Positions 36,758 through 48,900 of a stretch of DNA of 64,000 nucleotides are shown here, one piece after another. The translations under genes and the position numbers were made by a program. The stretch is from Lytechinus variegatus. Taxonomy: Eukaryota > Echinodermata > Echinoidea > Temnopleuroida > Toxopneustidae. The notes below the pieces were generated by a model. The model was not told where the DNA came from. It did no database searches and worked only from the letters and a program-made list of their open reading frames with translations. Numbering within the stretch: the stretch's first letter is position 1; the number at the start of each line of letters is the position of its first letter. The stretch spans positions 46,244,548-46,308,547 of the forward strand of contig NC_054741.1 of the NCBI RefSeq assembly GCF_018143015.1, written 5' to 3'.

Positions 36758-38301
36758 CATCTTTATTATATTTCTTTGTATTATTGAATGACATTTTTCT
36801 TGACCAATTAAGGCTATCCAAAATATTGAAAACTTCTCATAATTGCCTGTGGCAAACATTACCAAGTCTCTTGAAGCTCGTAGGCATGACTTATGCCGTA
36901 AATTTGCAGGGTCCTTGCTCAAGTCAACTCAGTTCAGGGACTGGCGCCCAGCACCCCGTCAGACAAGGTACTCTTCAGCCTTAAGGAGTACAGTACAGTA
37001 TCCTGTTAGGTGTAGAACAGAAAGGTACAGGAGAAGTCCAATTCCTTACCTAATCGAGACTTTAAATGCCTGGGAAGATCTCACAATCTCTAGCTCTTTC
37101 TCTCCCCCTCTCTTTCCTTCTCTGTTACCTTTCTCCTCTAGCCCCTCTCTACTGATTATTCTCTTTTACTTTCTCTCAATTCAAATAAAATAAAACATTT
37201 ATTTTCTTCCACTTCAGTACATTTTTCATAACATAAATTCATACATAAATCAATTTGTTATAAAAAAATATATATAAATATGTACATATTAGGTTTAAGG
37301 AAGAAGGCGTATACCCTAAAAGCTTAGGCTTGTGGCGGGATACGCACTTCTAGCTTTACTTTGCTTTCCCCTTCCTTTTTCTCTCTTCCCCAAATTCCTT
37401 CCTTTTATCTTGTTGGAATTCCCATGTTGATAACTGTTACAATTCAATTGAATTGAACTTTGTGATTTCAAGTACATACATGCATACTGTAGGCTGCAAG
37501 TTTTACCCTCCCTGTCCTTCACCTCCTCCCCTCTCTCCCCTCCCTCTCTCTCTCTCTCTCACTCCCTCTCTCTCTCTCTCTCTCTTCCCTATCTCTCTTC
37601 TCATTATCCCCTTATTCTCTCTCTCATCTCTATTTTCTATCTCCCCTCTACCGCCTGTACATACACCTTTGGTATTAAGTGCAATAACATTGACATGATT
37701 GAAGTAAATATAGGGACGCAATCCTGTCTTTCGAATTTTTCAATGTTTTCAATATGTTGTACTAGTTTTTTATATGTAAAATTTATTTTTTTCTTCATTG
37801 CATCTACTCTGTTTTCCATTCTTCATGTCTTTCTTTCCTTTTCTTTTAGTCCAGGTCTGCCACTGCAGGTTGATTTGAATGGATGGAGTGGGGACCGTTG
37901 GGATATCCAACGTTATGCTTGTCTCCCCTTTCTCCATCCATTTGGATCACCCCGTGGGGACTTTTTGGTTTTTTATTTACGTTTCATGTTTAGTTTAAAG
38001 TTTCGAACCAATTATCATACTTACATCATCGTTTAATGCTCCATTCAGCTTTGCAAAGTGCCTTTTCTTTCTTTATACTTTTTTATACTCCATTTAATTC
38101 AATTACCAACAATCCCACTCAACTGTGCCCATGCCATGGATACGCTTTGTTCTCCTTTGTCTCTCTTTCTTTCCATCAGTATAATATGGTTTTTCAAATT
38201 GCTTAATCAACTTCATACCGTCCAACCAATCAAACGTTTCCCTTTTTCTCTAGTTATCTTTGCAAGGTTGGATGGAGTCCGCCCTTTCTTGTGTATATTG
38301 T
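36758..38301 (+). mobile_element. LINE 3' end (C-terminal ORF2 remnant plus UTR), interrupted by a SINE
   Basis: Two frames give LINE-like C-terminal residues: LDQLRLSKILKTSHN (frame of 36667) and, one frame on, SLEARRHDLCRKFAGSLLKS with CRTERYRRSPIPYLIETLN (from 36843 to about 37075). These are typical of the end of the CR1/L2-like reverse transcriptase ORF. The frame change near 36850 shows decay. The UTR-like sequence continues past the CT-rich tract, and after the SINE/Mutator-like insertion ends near 40393 with 'gcctaataaagatacc', a tail typical of such LINEs. Confidence 0.6.
37510..37660. repeat. CT-rich microsatellite
   Basis: CTCTCT runs and related pyrimidine repeats; open frames on both strands here are artefacts. 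Confidence 0.8.
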
Positions 38302-38515
38302 GTTGGAGCGTTGTGGCCCAGTGGATTAGTCTTCGGACTTTGAAACAGAGGGTCGTGGGTTCGAATCCCAGCCATGGCGTAATTTCCTTCAGCAAGAAAT
38401 TTATCCACATTGTGCTGCACTCGACCCATGCAGGTGAGGTGAATGGGTACCCGGTAGGATTTTTCCTTGAACGCTTTAGCGCCTATTAATATGGCGGCTC
38501 AGCTACAGCCGGGGT

Positions 38516-40123
38516 GCGCGTTTCCGTTTTACACCCTGGCGAAGGCATTTTCCGGAAAAGTAGCCAAAAAGCGACTAGTGAAGAGTCTACACACGTCGCT
38601 GGTTGCATGCAGCGTGCGACACAGGCGAGTCCACCACCGCATGCAATTTGCACAGTTACTGATCAGAGCACAGAGTTCCTCGGCACTTCATGTACAGAGA
38701 GAGCGGCAGTCAGGAGTGAAATCCGAACATGCTTTTGCAGTCGCGTTGTTTATGATATTTTTTTTTCTAAAAATAAATTATTAACTAAATGAATAGAATG
38801 ACAGACAAAATCAAAATAAACAGATACTTATATTAATGGAAAGACAAATTGAAGTTTGATGGATTGATACACTTAGAAGCTGCCGAAAGATAGATATAGA
38901 AGACTGATAAATAGATAGAGACAAGAAAGACAGATAGATAGATAGAAATAGAGAGGGAGAGAGAGAGAGAGAGAGGTGGATAGATAGATAGAAAGAGAGA
39001 GAAAGAGGGAGAGATGGATGGATAGATAGATAAATAGAGAGAGGGGGAGAGACAGAGAGGTCGATATATAGAGGGAGAGGGGGAGAGAGAGAAAGAGAGA
39101 GAGATGTTATAGATAGAAATATGGACGAACAAAGAGAAAGAGAGAAAAAAGACAGACAGATGCTAGAGAAGGAGAGAGATAGAGAATTTGAGAGACAGAT
39201 AGATAGATGTTAGATAGATAGAAAGATAAAGAATGAGAGAGACAGAGAAGATAGACAAATTAACAGATAGATAGATACATAGATAGATGAGATAGAGAGA
39301 AATAGAGAAAGACAGACAGATAGATAGATAGAGGATTTGAGAGATAGATAGATGTTAGATAGATAAAGAGGGAGAGAGACAAAGAATATTAACAAATTAA
39401 CAGATCGATAGATACTCTAGTTAAAAAATAGATAGATAGATAGACAGAATGAGAGAAAGACAGACAGATGGATAGATAGAGAGATAGATATTAAATAGAT
39501 AAAGAATGAGAGAGACAGCGAAGATTATTAACAGATAGATAGTTAAAAAATAGATAGATAAATAGATAGAGAGAAATAGAGAAAGACAGACAGATGGATA
39601 GAGAGATAGATAGAGAATTTGAGAGATAGATGTTAAATAGATTTAAAAGTGAGAGAGAAAGAGAAGATTATTAACAAATTAACAGATAGATACTGAAGTT
39701 ACATAGGTAGGTAGAGAGAGAGAAATAGAGAAAGACAGACAGATGGATGGATAGATAGAGAATTTGAGATAGATGTTAGATAAAGAATGAGAGAGACAGA
39801 GAAGATTATTAGATAGATACTGCAGTTACATAGATAGATAGAGATAGAATTTGAGAGATAGATATATAGGCAGATAGAGAGAAAGACAGACATCAGCAAA
39901 TCGGCAAGGCAAATGATCAAGGCAAACATTCGTATTGAACCTGGAAAGTATAAGCTCAGCTACATTTGCAAGTACGGTATGTTCTGCGGATAACTTCGGT
40001 GCGGACTTTGGATCGCGCGCCCAGCTGATAATGTAAACAAACGTAGACGTAGACTCTTCACTAGTCGCTTTTTGGCTACTTTTCCGGAAAATGCCTTCGC
40101 CAGGGTGTAAAACGGAAACGCGC
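38516..40123. mobile_element. Mutator-like non-autonomous element, 75-bp perfect TIRs, 9-bp TSD
   Basis: 38516-38590 and 40049-40123 are perfect inverted copies of 75 bp, starting gcgcgtttccgttttacacc. Flanking 9-bp duplications agccggggt lie at 38507-38515 and 40124-40132. TIR length plus 9-bp TSD fit Mutator-like (MULE, including Rehavkus-type) elements. The interior contains no transposase, only a GATA/GACA array. Perfect arms imply a young insertion or recent conversion. Confidence 0.8.
38880..39895. repeat. GATA/GACA/GA microsatellite array inside the Mutator-like element
   Basis: About 1 kb of gatagata, gacagaca and gaga units with higher-order repeats (for example agaaagacagacagatggat recurring at about 39450, 39580 and 39730; spacing about 140 bp). 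Open frames across it are Ser/Leu/Tyr repeats with no protein meaning. Confidence 0.9.
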
Positions 40124-40234
40124 AGCCGGGGTAATAATATGATACCAATTATCAAAGCGCAGTAGAGTATATGCACATAGTAACTGCGCTATATAAATGG
40201 ACCTATTATTATTATTATTATATTGATTAATCAT

Positions 40235-40393
40235 ATTTCAGATATATATTCTTTCTTTTGTATATTTTGTATACTGTTCTGTGAAATTTGTATGTAAATC
40301 TTTTTACCATCTACAAACATTTACAATTCAGCCATTGGCTGCCAGGAATGTTATGATGCCTAATAAAGATACCATTATCATTACCAAATGGGA
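40235..40393 (+). mobile_element. Distal 3' tail of the interrupted LINE
   Basis: 'caattcagccattggctgcc' followed by 'atgcctaataaagatacc' resembles the 3' end of CR1/L2-like LINEs. Lies directly after the SINE tail, so it is probably the continuation of the 36.76-38.30 kb LINE. Confidence 0.5.
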
Positions 40394-40620
40394 ACCAAAG
40401 CAAAACAGCATACACTAACGATGCAACACATTTTTTTATCTGATACATTTACAATGAGGTTGATAAAATTATGATTCGCCATTACGAAAAGATCCGTTAA
40501 AAAACTTTCCTTCCAGGCTTAAAATTGTCCAAGTTCTCTTCGTTTCTTTTCAGAAAATTCTTCAACGCCATGTAAATCTAATTGATTTTAATTCAATTTT
40601 ATTTCGAATGATATTCCTAA

Positions 40621-41216
40621 TAAAAGGGTACTCCAGGCAGAAAATAATTATGTATAAATGAATTAAGGAAACTTAACGCAGCAAAATGTTCAGAATTTGA
40701 TCAAAATCGGACAAGGAATTATGTCATTTTATTTTATTCTGCATTACTTCGGTGAAACCGTTTTATGAATGTCGTCATGAATATTCATATTAATTAAGGT
40801 TGGCTGATGATGTCACATCCCCACTTTCCCTTTTCTTATGTTATCACATGAAATCGTATTTTTTTATATTGACATGTCTCTCTTATGACAAAAATAATTT
40901 GCAGCAATGAATTATAATGTATTAAATCGATTTTCAAGCCCCTTTTTTTAACTCTTGGAGGACCAAATTTTAAAAAACGTAATTTCATGTAATAAATGTC
41001 ATCCCCACTTGTTCTACAAAAGAACAAGTGGAGGATGATATCATTAGTTTGCTCTTTGAATATTCGTGATAGACTTTACTGTTTCACCGAAATAATGAAA
41101 TCCTATAAAAATGTCTTAACCTTATTAGCCCGATTTCGATTATTTTTTCAGTGTTTGTTGGTCTTATTCCGTTCAAACCACATTACTTTCAGCCTATGGA
41201 GTATATACACCTTTAA
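40621..41216. mobile_element. Palindromic MITE, family B
   Basis: Left aaaagggtactccaggcaga and right tcagcctatggagtatatac followed by ctttaa. Inverted internal blocks (gatgatgtcacatccccact versus agtggaggatgatatcat). Left TTAA is eroded. Confidence 0.75.
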
Positions 41217-42534
41217 TTTCCATACAGGCATAATGCATGCCAATCAAGGCGAATCGGACCACTCTAAAATCATAATCACCATATAAAATAATGCAAACAA
41301 CTGTACGGTCATAAATCCTTGGTGCTGACACTTTAATACTTGGTAAAAAACGAATAAGGAATTGAAAAGATTCGATCAGATATGAGACATGTCTAATTAG
41401 CATAATTGTTAATGATTTAACTGTATATCTTGATTGTGCCTTATTTCATGTTTAAAATATTGTAACGAATACAAATTTCGATTCTAATAATGAAGGTTCA
41501 ACAAGTGATGATTAATTTTAATATACATTTGTAGTTAAGCAGTAATTAGGGTATTTTTAAAGCCTTTAACCATACACTGATTAGTACGTGAAAGCCAAAC
41601 ATGTGCCAAACATAAATATACTTGAACTTAAAAGTCTCAAAATCGAGATATCTTATGATTTTTGCTTCCTGATAATCATAACATTTGATTTGAAATGATT
41701 TTCATTTCTAAAATGACGTTCCCATTAATTATTGACGTCCGATCCCTGTGTATACGAGACCTTTACTCTTTAAGTCATAATATTTTCTTTCAATTATGAT
41801 GACTCGAGTACAAAATTAATGAAGATATACATAGTAAAAATGCTGTTTAATTATTTTGGTTTATACACTGCTGTTTACTATTATGAACCTTACCGCAGTT
41901 GTTTAGATAGTTTAAACAAGTGATGAAATCTTAAACAGCAAAGTTTAATTTTCAATATTTATTATTCAATCATTTACAACGAAGAAAAAAATCAAGGCTT
42001 AAATGAAAGTGTATAACGGGGAAAGATTTTTAAAAAATATAATTAGGTCCATCATGATTAACAAAATAATAAATAAATATATGGTGATTGACTACTACAT
42101 AAACACTTGCATTAATCCAAAGGATATGATTTTAACACCTTTTTAGAGATATTTTTGTCTATGGAATTATATATTTCTAACGGCAGGAAAAGTAAAATTT
42201 GTCACCAAAGGCAAATCTTTGACTGTGCAACATATGGAAAAAGAACAAACAAATCAAGGCCAAGAATTATAAATTTTCAATCTTAGCTCGGCTTTAAAGA
42301 TGGGTTCAGAGACCGTCTCTAATCAATTACGTAACCATTAAGTGATTTGGGAGAAAACATAAATTTGTTATCATGACTCATCATCAGCACAATTATGATC
42401 ATTACTATTTTTTATTATTACTATTATTATCATTATTATTATTCTATTATTATTATTAATATCATCATCACGATTACATAAAATCAAGCTAATGTATGCC
42501 CTATTAATTCAAGCTTTTATCTTGGATCGATGGT
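41217..42534. other. Non-coding 3' flank of MMP gene 1
   Basis: Contains a fragment related to the 11.2-kb foldback (about 41868-41960, ctgtttactattatgaacct) and an ATT microsatellite (about 42405-42470). No exon seen. Confidence 0.5.
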
Positions 42535-42926
42535 TTACAGAGGAGAGCGTGGACGGATATCGGGCTGGCCGCACCCCATCCAGTACTCAGACCACGACTT
42601 TGGATAACCATTAGCTGCTTTCATTTTATTATAGTTAAACCTCCAATATTCATTGTCTTTGAAGAAGTATGTCTTTCCGTTGAACCACTGCAGAGCGGCA
42701 TCAATGTTGCTTGGGATTCCACCCCAATGCAGGCTGATATCTCTTGGTGCGCCCACAGTGAGGTTATGTGGGAAAAACTCTTGGAATGAAGCTCCTTTGA
42801 AGATGTACACCTTCCCGCGGTTTGCTTGGAGAGCTGCATCGGGTGCAATAGGAAACCCGGCGGGAGATGGACGGGGGAATCCTTTCTCCAGCCTCCTGTT
42901 GCCATTGAATCTCCATATTTTCTTAC
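42535..42926 (-). CDS. MMP gene 1 exon 8: hemopexin blades 2-4 and stop
   Basis: Encodes [60 protein letters not shown] and ends [16 protein letters not shown] with the closing cysteine. Stop TAA at 42537-42535. Confidence 0.95.
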
Positions 42927-45900
42927 CTGAAATGAAAATAATTATTAAATGGTTGGGTCAATTAAAATGCATTAGAGGTCCTTGGAATATACTTTTTTTC
43001 TTAGCTTAATCCCAATTTTATTTGAAAAATGATTTTCGATCTGCAAATTTATCGAACTTGTGCTGTTATAATTTTTGTCAGCGGTTGAGATTATTCTAAT
43101 TTTTATGCTTTCCTGCGAATATGAAAGATAATCGCCATAAATTAACATTATTTCTTTTACTTTTACGATATACGATACCAACAAATAAGCATGATTAGTA
43201 ATTTTGATGCCCAATCTGTAGACAAATCTGATTCATTTTTTAGATTGTAAGGAGGAATTACCGAATATTACTCTGCAATATGAGACATAGAATTCATCAA
43301 GAATGGTTTAGAATAACCGGCTTACCTCAAACTAACGGGTGATCACGTGATCGTGTAAATAAACCCATTGATTTACATGCAGAAAGGTCAAGTCCGACCG
43401 GGGCTATTTCACAAAGGTCTGATTGTTGCAAGAAAATATTTACGATCAATTCTGTTGTAATTTCACAACGATAGATCAATGCTAGCTGTAGCAAAACAGA
43501 TTAAACTTCAAGGAGCAGATTAGCAATCAATCACTAATTTGCAATTAACTACAAGACATAATTGATTTAGGAACCAAAAATAGTCTTGCAAGTTTTATTG
43601 ATCGCAAGTTTCTTGCAACACCTCTGTAAACGCCCAATAGTTCGAAATTAACAAAATTTTAAATATGACAAATGATTTTCGTTGGAAATGCTGGACATAC
43701 AGGTCCATTATGTTTGAAAATCACGGAATTTTGTTTTCTTCTATTCATTTTCTTACCTTTGAACATGTATGTCTTTTCATCAGTCTGTTCAGTTATATGA
43801 ACAACAGCTTGGACACGGGAGGGCGCCCCTCTGAAAACTTGGCTGATATTTTTTGGATATCCTTCACGGATTCCGGAACGATCCATGGCCCATACCAAAC
43901 GGCCCTTGAAGGCATAGAAGGCATCCATGCGAGCTGTGTTTGTATTCAAGAAGGGCATTTTGAAATTCATTGTGAAAACTGGCAACGAATATCACATGTT
44001 TCAAACATGAAAGTAACTACAGAAACACCTTGTTTACAATTTTTTTTTCAGGTCAGAATATCAAAAATGTTCAGCTTGCACTTCGTGCTCGCAATTATAT
44101 ATCTTTCTCATGAGCAATATTTTGTTGGTGAGATATATAATTATCTTTCTCATAAACAAATATTGTGTCATTGCAAACAGTCCTAAACAGGTTCCTTTTC
44201 CCATTTTCAGGCTAAAATATAAATTTCAGCCCTTGCTTCGCGCTTGCAGTAATTGTTTACTTAAACATGTTAGATACGCAATATCTTATATACTCACCAT
44301 TACAAAGATTACTGTGAGTGTTATTCTTTCAGGTCTAAATGCATAAAATATCAAACACTTTGATCTTGCCCTCGCATTATTTATTTAGGCGGCCGATCGG
44401 GGAAAATGTAGCTGATTTTTTGTTTCACCCCCCCCCCCCATATTAGCGAGAGTTGGATCAGCCCCGGAGAGTAACGGAACTGATCATGAACTAGAAAGGG
44501 TTCACTCTTTATACTCCTAGAATGGTTAGGCAAGACATGCCCAACTTTTAACCAAACCTGGGCAACATAATACTGTCCACACAACTTGGTTAAAATCTGC
44601 CCAAATCGGTTATAAAAACTAATAAATGGGTAATAAATTTGCTCAATTTGATAATAATTTCCCAGAATATATATAAATTTGACGAACATACATTACCCTA
44701 CACAGTGGACAGTATGTTGCCCAACATTTTATTTAAGTGTGTATGATTCGAAACCCCCTCAAAGAAAGTCCTGTATGCCCACGGCCCTGCTATTAACAGT
44801 GACGTATGTTGGAAAAATATTATAAAGATAATGATACACCGAGGAAAAAAGAAGTGGAAGAAGAACAAGGAGAAGAAGGAGAAAAGAAAAGGAAGAAGAG
44901 GAGAAGTGGGAATGAAAAAATGAGGAGGTATATAGAAAATAAAGAAAAAGTAAATCGTCTTACGATAAGTTGTAGCAGCATCCCAAGGGATGTCGCAATC
45001 AGCAGGTATCACGCCCCCGCTGGTCCCTCGGTCAGTGCCAGTGACATTTGTTGGTCCACCTGATCATGATTACAAAGAAAATAAAGCAATAAACATAATA
45101 TTGTAACTGAAAAGAATATTGCCATAGAATGAGCTCGAAAAGCGTTGGGTTATTTGCCCCCCGCCCCCCCCAAAAAAGAAGATGTTTTGTAGATGAAAAA
45201 TAATCACCAGATGAAATTGGCAGCGAGAGTGATGATAGTGATAATCTTACCATAGAGGCGTTGGATGGCATCTATATCATCCTGATGGAGCTGAAATTCA
45301 TTCATGTTTGTTGGTAAGCGGTCATCTTTGCTATAGTATGCGTACATGAGAGCTGAAGTGACGTTAGAATGTTCAAGGCCCAGACTGTGACCGAATTCGT
45401 GGGCGGCTACGTAGAAGAGATTGACGATGTGGCCCGTTCTTTCGTCGCCGTCATCATCGACGACAAATGTTTCGTCTTCGTCGAAGTGGACGTATCCGAT
45501 TTCTGGGGGTGCTGCATCAGCAAGAGTTCCTCCTGTCGTGTTTTGAATAAAATATGAACGAAAAAGAATGTTATTATAGCTAGAACCCCCCCCCCCACAA
45601 ACAAAAAATCATGACCAATGAAAAAAGTGAAAAGGAAAATCACAGAAAACATACAAACTGAAATATGATATCATTTTCTGAATATTATTTTACAATCACA
45701 AAATTGTATAAATGTATCTTAATGAAAAAAAGTGGAAATGTTTTGCTTGCTCGCTTCACAACTTTTTGATAGGCCTACATTTTAGGATCTGCCTTATCTT
45801 GCTCCGTCGAAATCGACTCAATAGGCTACACCATTGCCATTGAAAGACATGAATCCTTTCCTGTTTGTCCTGCCAAGCACATAAACTTGAAGGATTCAAT

Positions 45901-48900
45901 AACCCCTTGAAAATATGATTCATGTCTTTTATAGGTACCATAACATAATTTGTTTCACATAATAAAAGTATTTGAATAATTACAAATTCTCCCAATTAAT
46001 ATTGCAAATCTTCTTACTTGGGTTGACAAAAAGTCTTCTTTTCTTACTTATGAAGGAAAATTCAAATGTAAAAGAAGTTTAAATGAAAAACAAAATAATT
46101 CAGGTGAATAAATAAATTTGTAAATGAAATTTGACAGCATAATTTGAAAATTATGGCAAAGATAATGAAAATATGCTGATCGGCCAAAAGTCTAATAATC
46201 AAATTTCTAATTTCTGCCAATTTGGCGCATTAAGCCTCTTTTTGAACCCCCGACAAAAACGTCCCATGCTCGCTCAAGCATGAACAAAATATATTTTTTA
46301 AATTGCATTTCAAAGATAAGATATCAGAGCATCTATTAACATCAAAATATAGATATAATAATTTGAAACAAATTAGACTTTTCAAAACTGTCCCGGTTTT
46401 TTTTTATACGCACTCCCGTACGCACTGTATAGGTAACGTGGAGCGTTGTGGCCCAGTGGATTAGTCTTCGGACTTTGAAACAGAGGGTCGTGGGTTCGAA
46501 TCCCAGCCATGGTGTAATTTTCTTCAGCAAGAAACTGATCCATAATGTGCTGCACTCAACCCAGGTGCGGTAAATGGGTAGTAATTCCTTAAAAAGCTGT
46601 GTGCGCTATGAACGCCTAGCTAGTAATATAGGAGCGCCTTGAGCATCTAACAAGGTGGATATGTGCGCAGAATAAATACCCTATATTATATTACATTATA
46701 TTATTGTGATTCGTTTTCTTTGTAATTTACATATGTTGCCCTGCATGTAATTTATTAGTTCATGACCTGGGCTTATTTCCTTTTTATTGTATATTCACCT
46801 ATGTTCCTTTGTTTGATTTTGAATATTAAATAAAGTGATGATTTAAAAATAAATTATTATTAAGGGGCCTACCTATTGCCTACATGAAGGGATGGAAAAT
46901 GCCGAAAATTCATCAAAATCGGATAACAAAATACAAAGTTATTGAATTTAAAAGTTTAGCAATATTTTGTGAAAACAGTCGTCATGCTCATATATTCATG
47001 AGGTGGACAGATGATGTCAAATCTCCACTTGTTCTTTTGTATTTTAGTATATGAAATTGGGCTTATTCATTTTTTTTCCTCCAAGAACTAGAAAAAATGG
47101 ATTGACAACTGATTAAGTGCATTAGATATTTATTGCTGCAACTAATTTCATTTATAAGAGTGACATAATATTCACACATGTATGAAATAATGAAAAAAAT
47201 ATGTTTTTATGTAATAACATAAGAAAATGGAAAGTGGAGATGTGACATCATCAGTCCACCTAATGAATATTCATGATGACTGTTTTCACAAAATATTGCT
47301 AAACTTTAAACTTCAATAACTTTATTATTTGTTATCCGATTTTGATGAAATTTTCGGCAGTTTGCTCAGTGAATTCTACTCTGTGTATTAAGATATGAAA
47401 ATTTTCAGCCGGACCATCCCTTTAATTCAATCCAACCCCTCTATAGCTCTCCCAGTACCAGTGGCGTAGCTACGGGGGGCCGGGGAGCACTTTCCCCCTG
47501 AGATTTGGTGTGCCCCCCCCCCCACCCCCAGAAAAAAGATTGGCAGAGCAAAAAAAATGGAGAAAGAAGAAAATAAAAAGGAAAAGAAGAAGAAAGACAG
47601 AAGAAAAAAAAGAAGAGGAAAACAAGAGGAGGAAGACGAGTGAATGAAAAAATGTGAGGGGAAGACTTGCAAAAAAAACTTTCATGTTACTATATAAAAT
47701 TTTTGCTTGCGCTTCGCGCCAGAATTGCCTGTTCGATGAGATTCATATCTTGCTCAATAGGCTGATATGGAGCAAGTTTTGAAGTCAATATACAAAACAT
47801 ATTTTAGCTCGGATATCGAGCTTTCATTATTTTTTTCATTTACAAATTTAAGTACTCTGTAAAATGTCCGTTTTATGGTCTACATATCAGCATTTCAAGC
47901 TCACGCTGCGTTGTGATATTGTTTGATTTGCCAACTTCATATTGTCTACGTGTATTCCATAATGTTCCATTAAACAAATGTATTCAGAATGCCCAGATTC
48001 TAGGTCTAATTCTAAAACATGCGCGATAGCCTGCATGTTGTTTATTCAAAATGTACTTAAATTATCAAGTTTCACATCAGAATATCAATAATTGTCTGCT
48101 CACTCTTCACGATCGCATTATTAATGATACCCAATTAACTATATCCTATTAATGATTTACAAAATATGAATAGAGTGTCCTGCTTTTAGGTCTAAAATCT
48201 CAATTTTCTTCCTCTCGCGCTTTGCGCTAGCATCAATTGTTTAGTTACATACCTTTATCCGATTTATTAATACAAAAAGTGCTTAGAATGACCATTTTAT
48301 AAGTCGGAATGTCAAACAAATTTGCTCACGCTTCGCGCTCGCATTATTGAAACATGATAATAATAATAATGAAACGTTTTTGTATAGCGCAAAATACATA
48401 ATCAAAGTTGCATGTCTCTAAGCACTTTTTAATCATGTAGCTAAAAGGAGTGGAGATGAAGGGGAGAGCACCGGGTTCTTACATTAATTGTTTACAAAAT
48501 GGTGAATAAATGATTTTTCAAGCTATTTCTAAACTTTTCGTATGGTTGTATATTTCTACGATATTCTGGCAGATTATGCCATAAAATAGCAGCTGCATGT
48601 GAAAATGATTTTTCCCCATATGACATTGTCACAGTATGTGACAAAGTCATATGGGGAAATATATACCGTCTTTGTGGGTAACTGTAAGCAGTCCTTAACA
48701 GGTCCCTTTTAGATAATGCTAGAACAGTTAATACAAATTTCTGCTCTTGCTTGGCGTTCGCACTAACCATCTAGTTACATACGAATCTTGTTCAGGATCA
48801 CACATAACATTGCCCAGAATATTAAATTTTCGGGACAAAGTATAAAGTATTAAAAAAATAAAAAACGCTTGCGCTTCGCGCTCGCACTTTTTATAAGGCT

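Larger units (their letters stand above)
38302..40229 (+). repeat. tRNA-derived SINE split by a 1.6-kb transposon
   Basis: Head: ggagcgttgtggcccagtgg, then gggttcgaatccc (B-box) and the family body (tgctgcactcgaccca, gaatgggtacccgg). The SINE is cut at 38515 and resumes at 40124 with its 3' part (gcgctatataaatggacc and an ATT-repeat tail). The tail resembles CR1/L2-like LINE 3' ends, suggesting mobilisation by such a LINE (inference). Confidence 0.8.

Noticed and set aside
38833-39929. Ser/Leu/Tyr-rich open frames on the minus strand
   Set aside because: They are translations of the GATA/GACA array.
44698-45012. Read-through of MMP exon 6 ([11 protein letters not shown])
   Set aside because: It looks blade-like by chance, but the donor C|GTAAGA fits the next exon in frame, and the second MMP gene has the same exon boundary.
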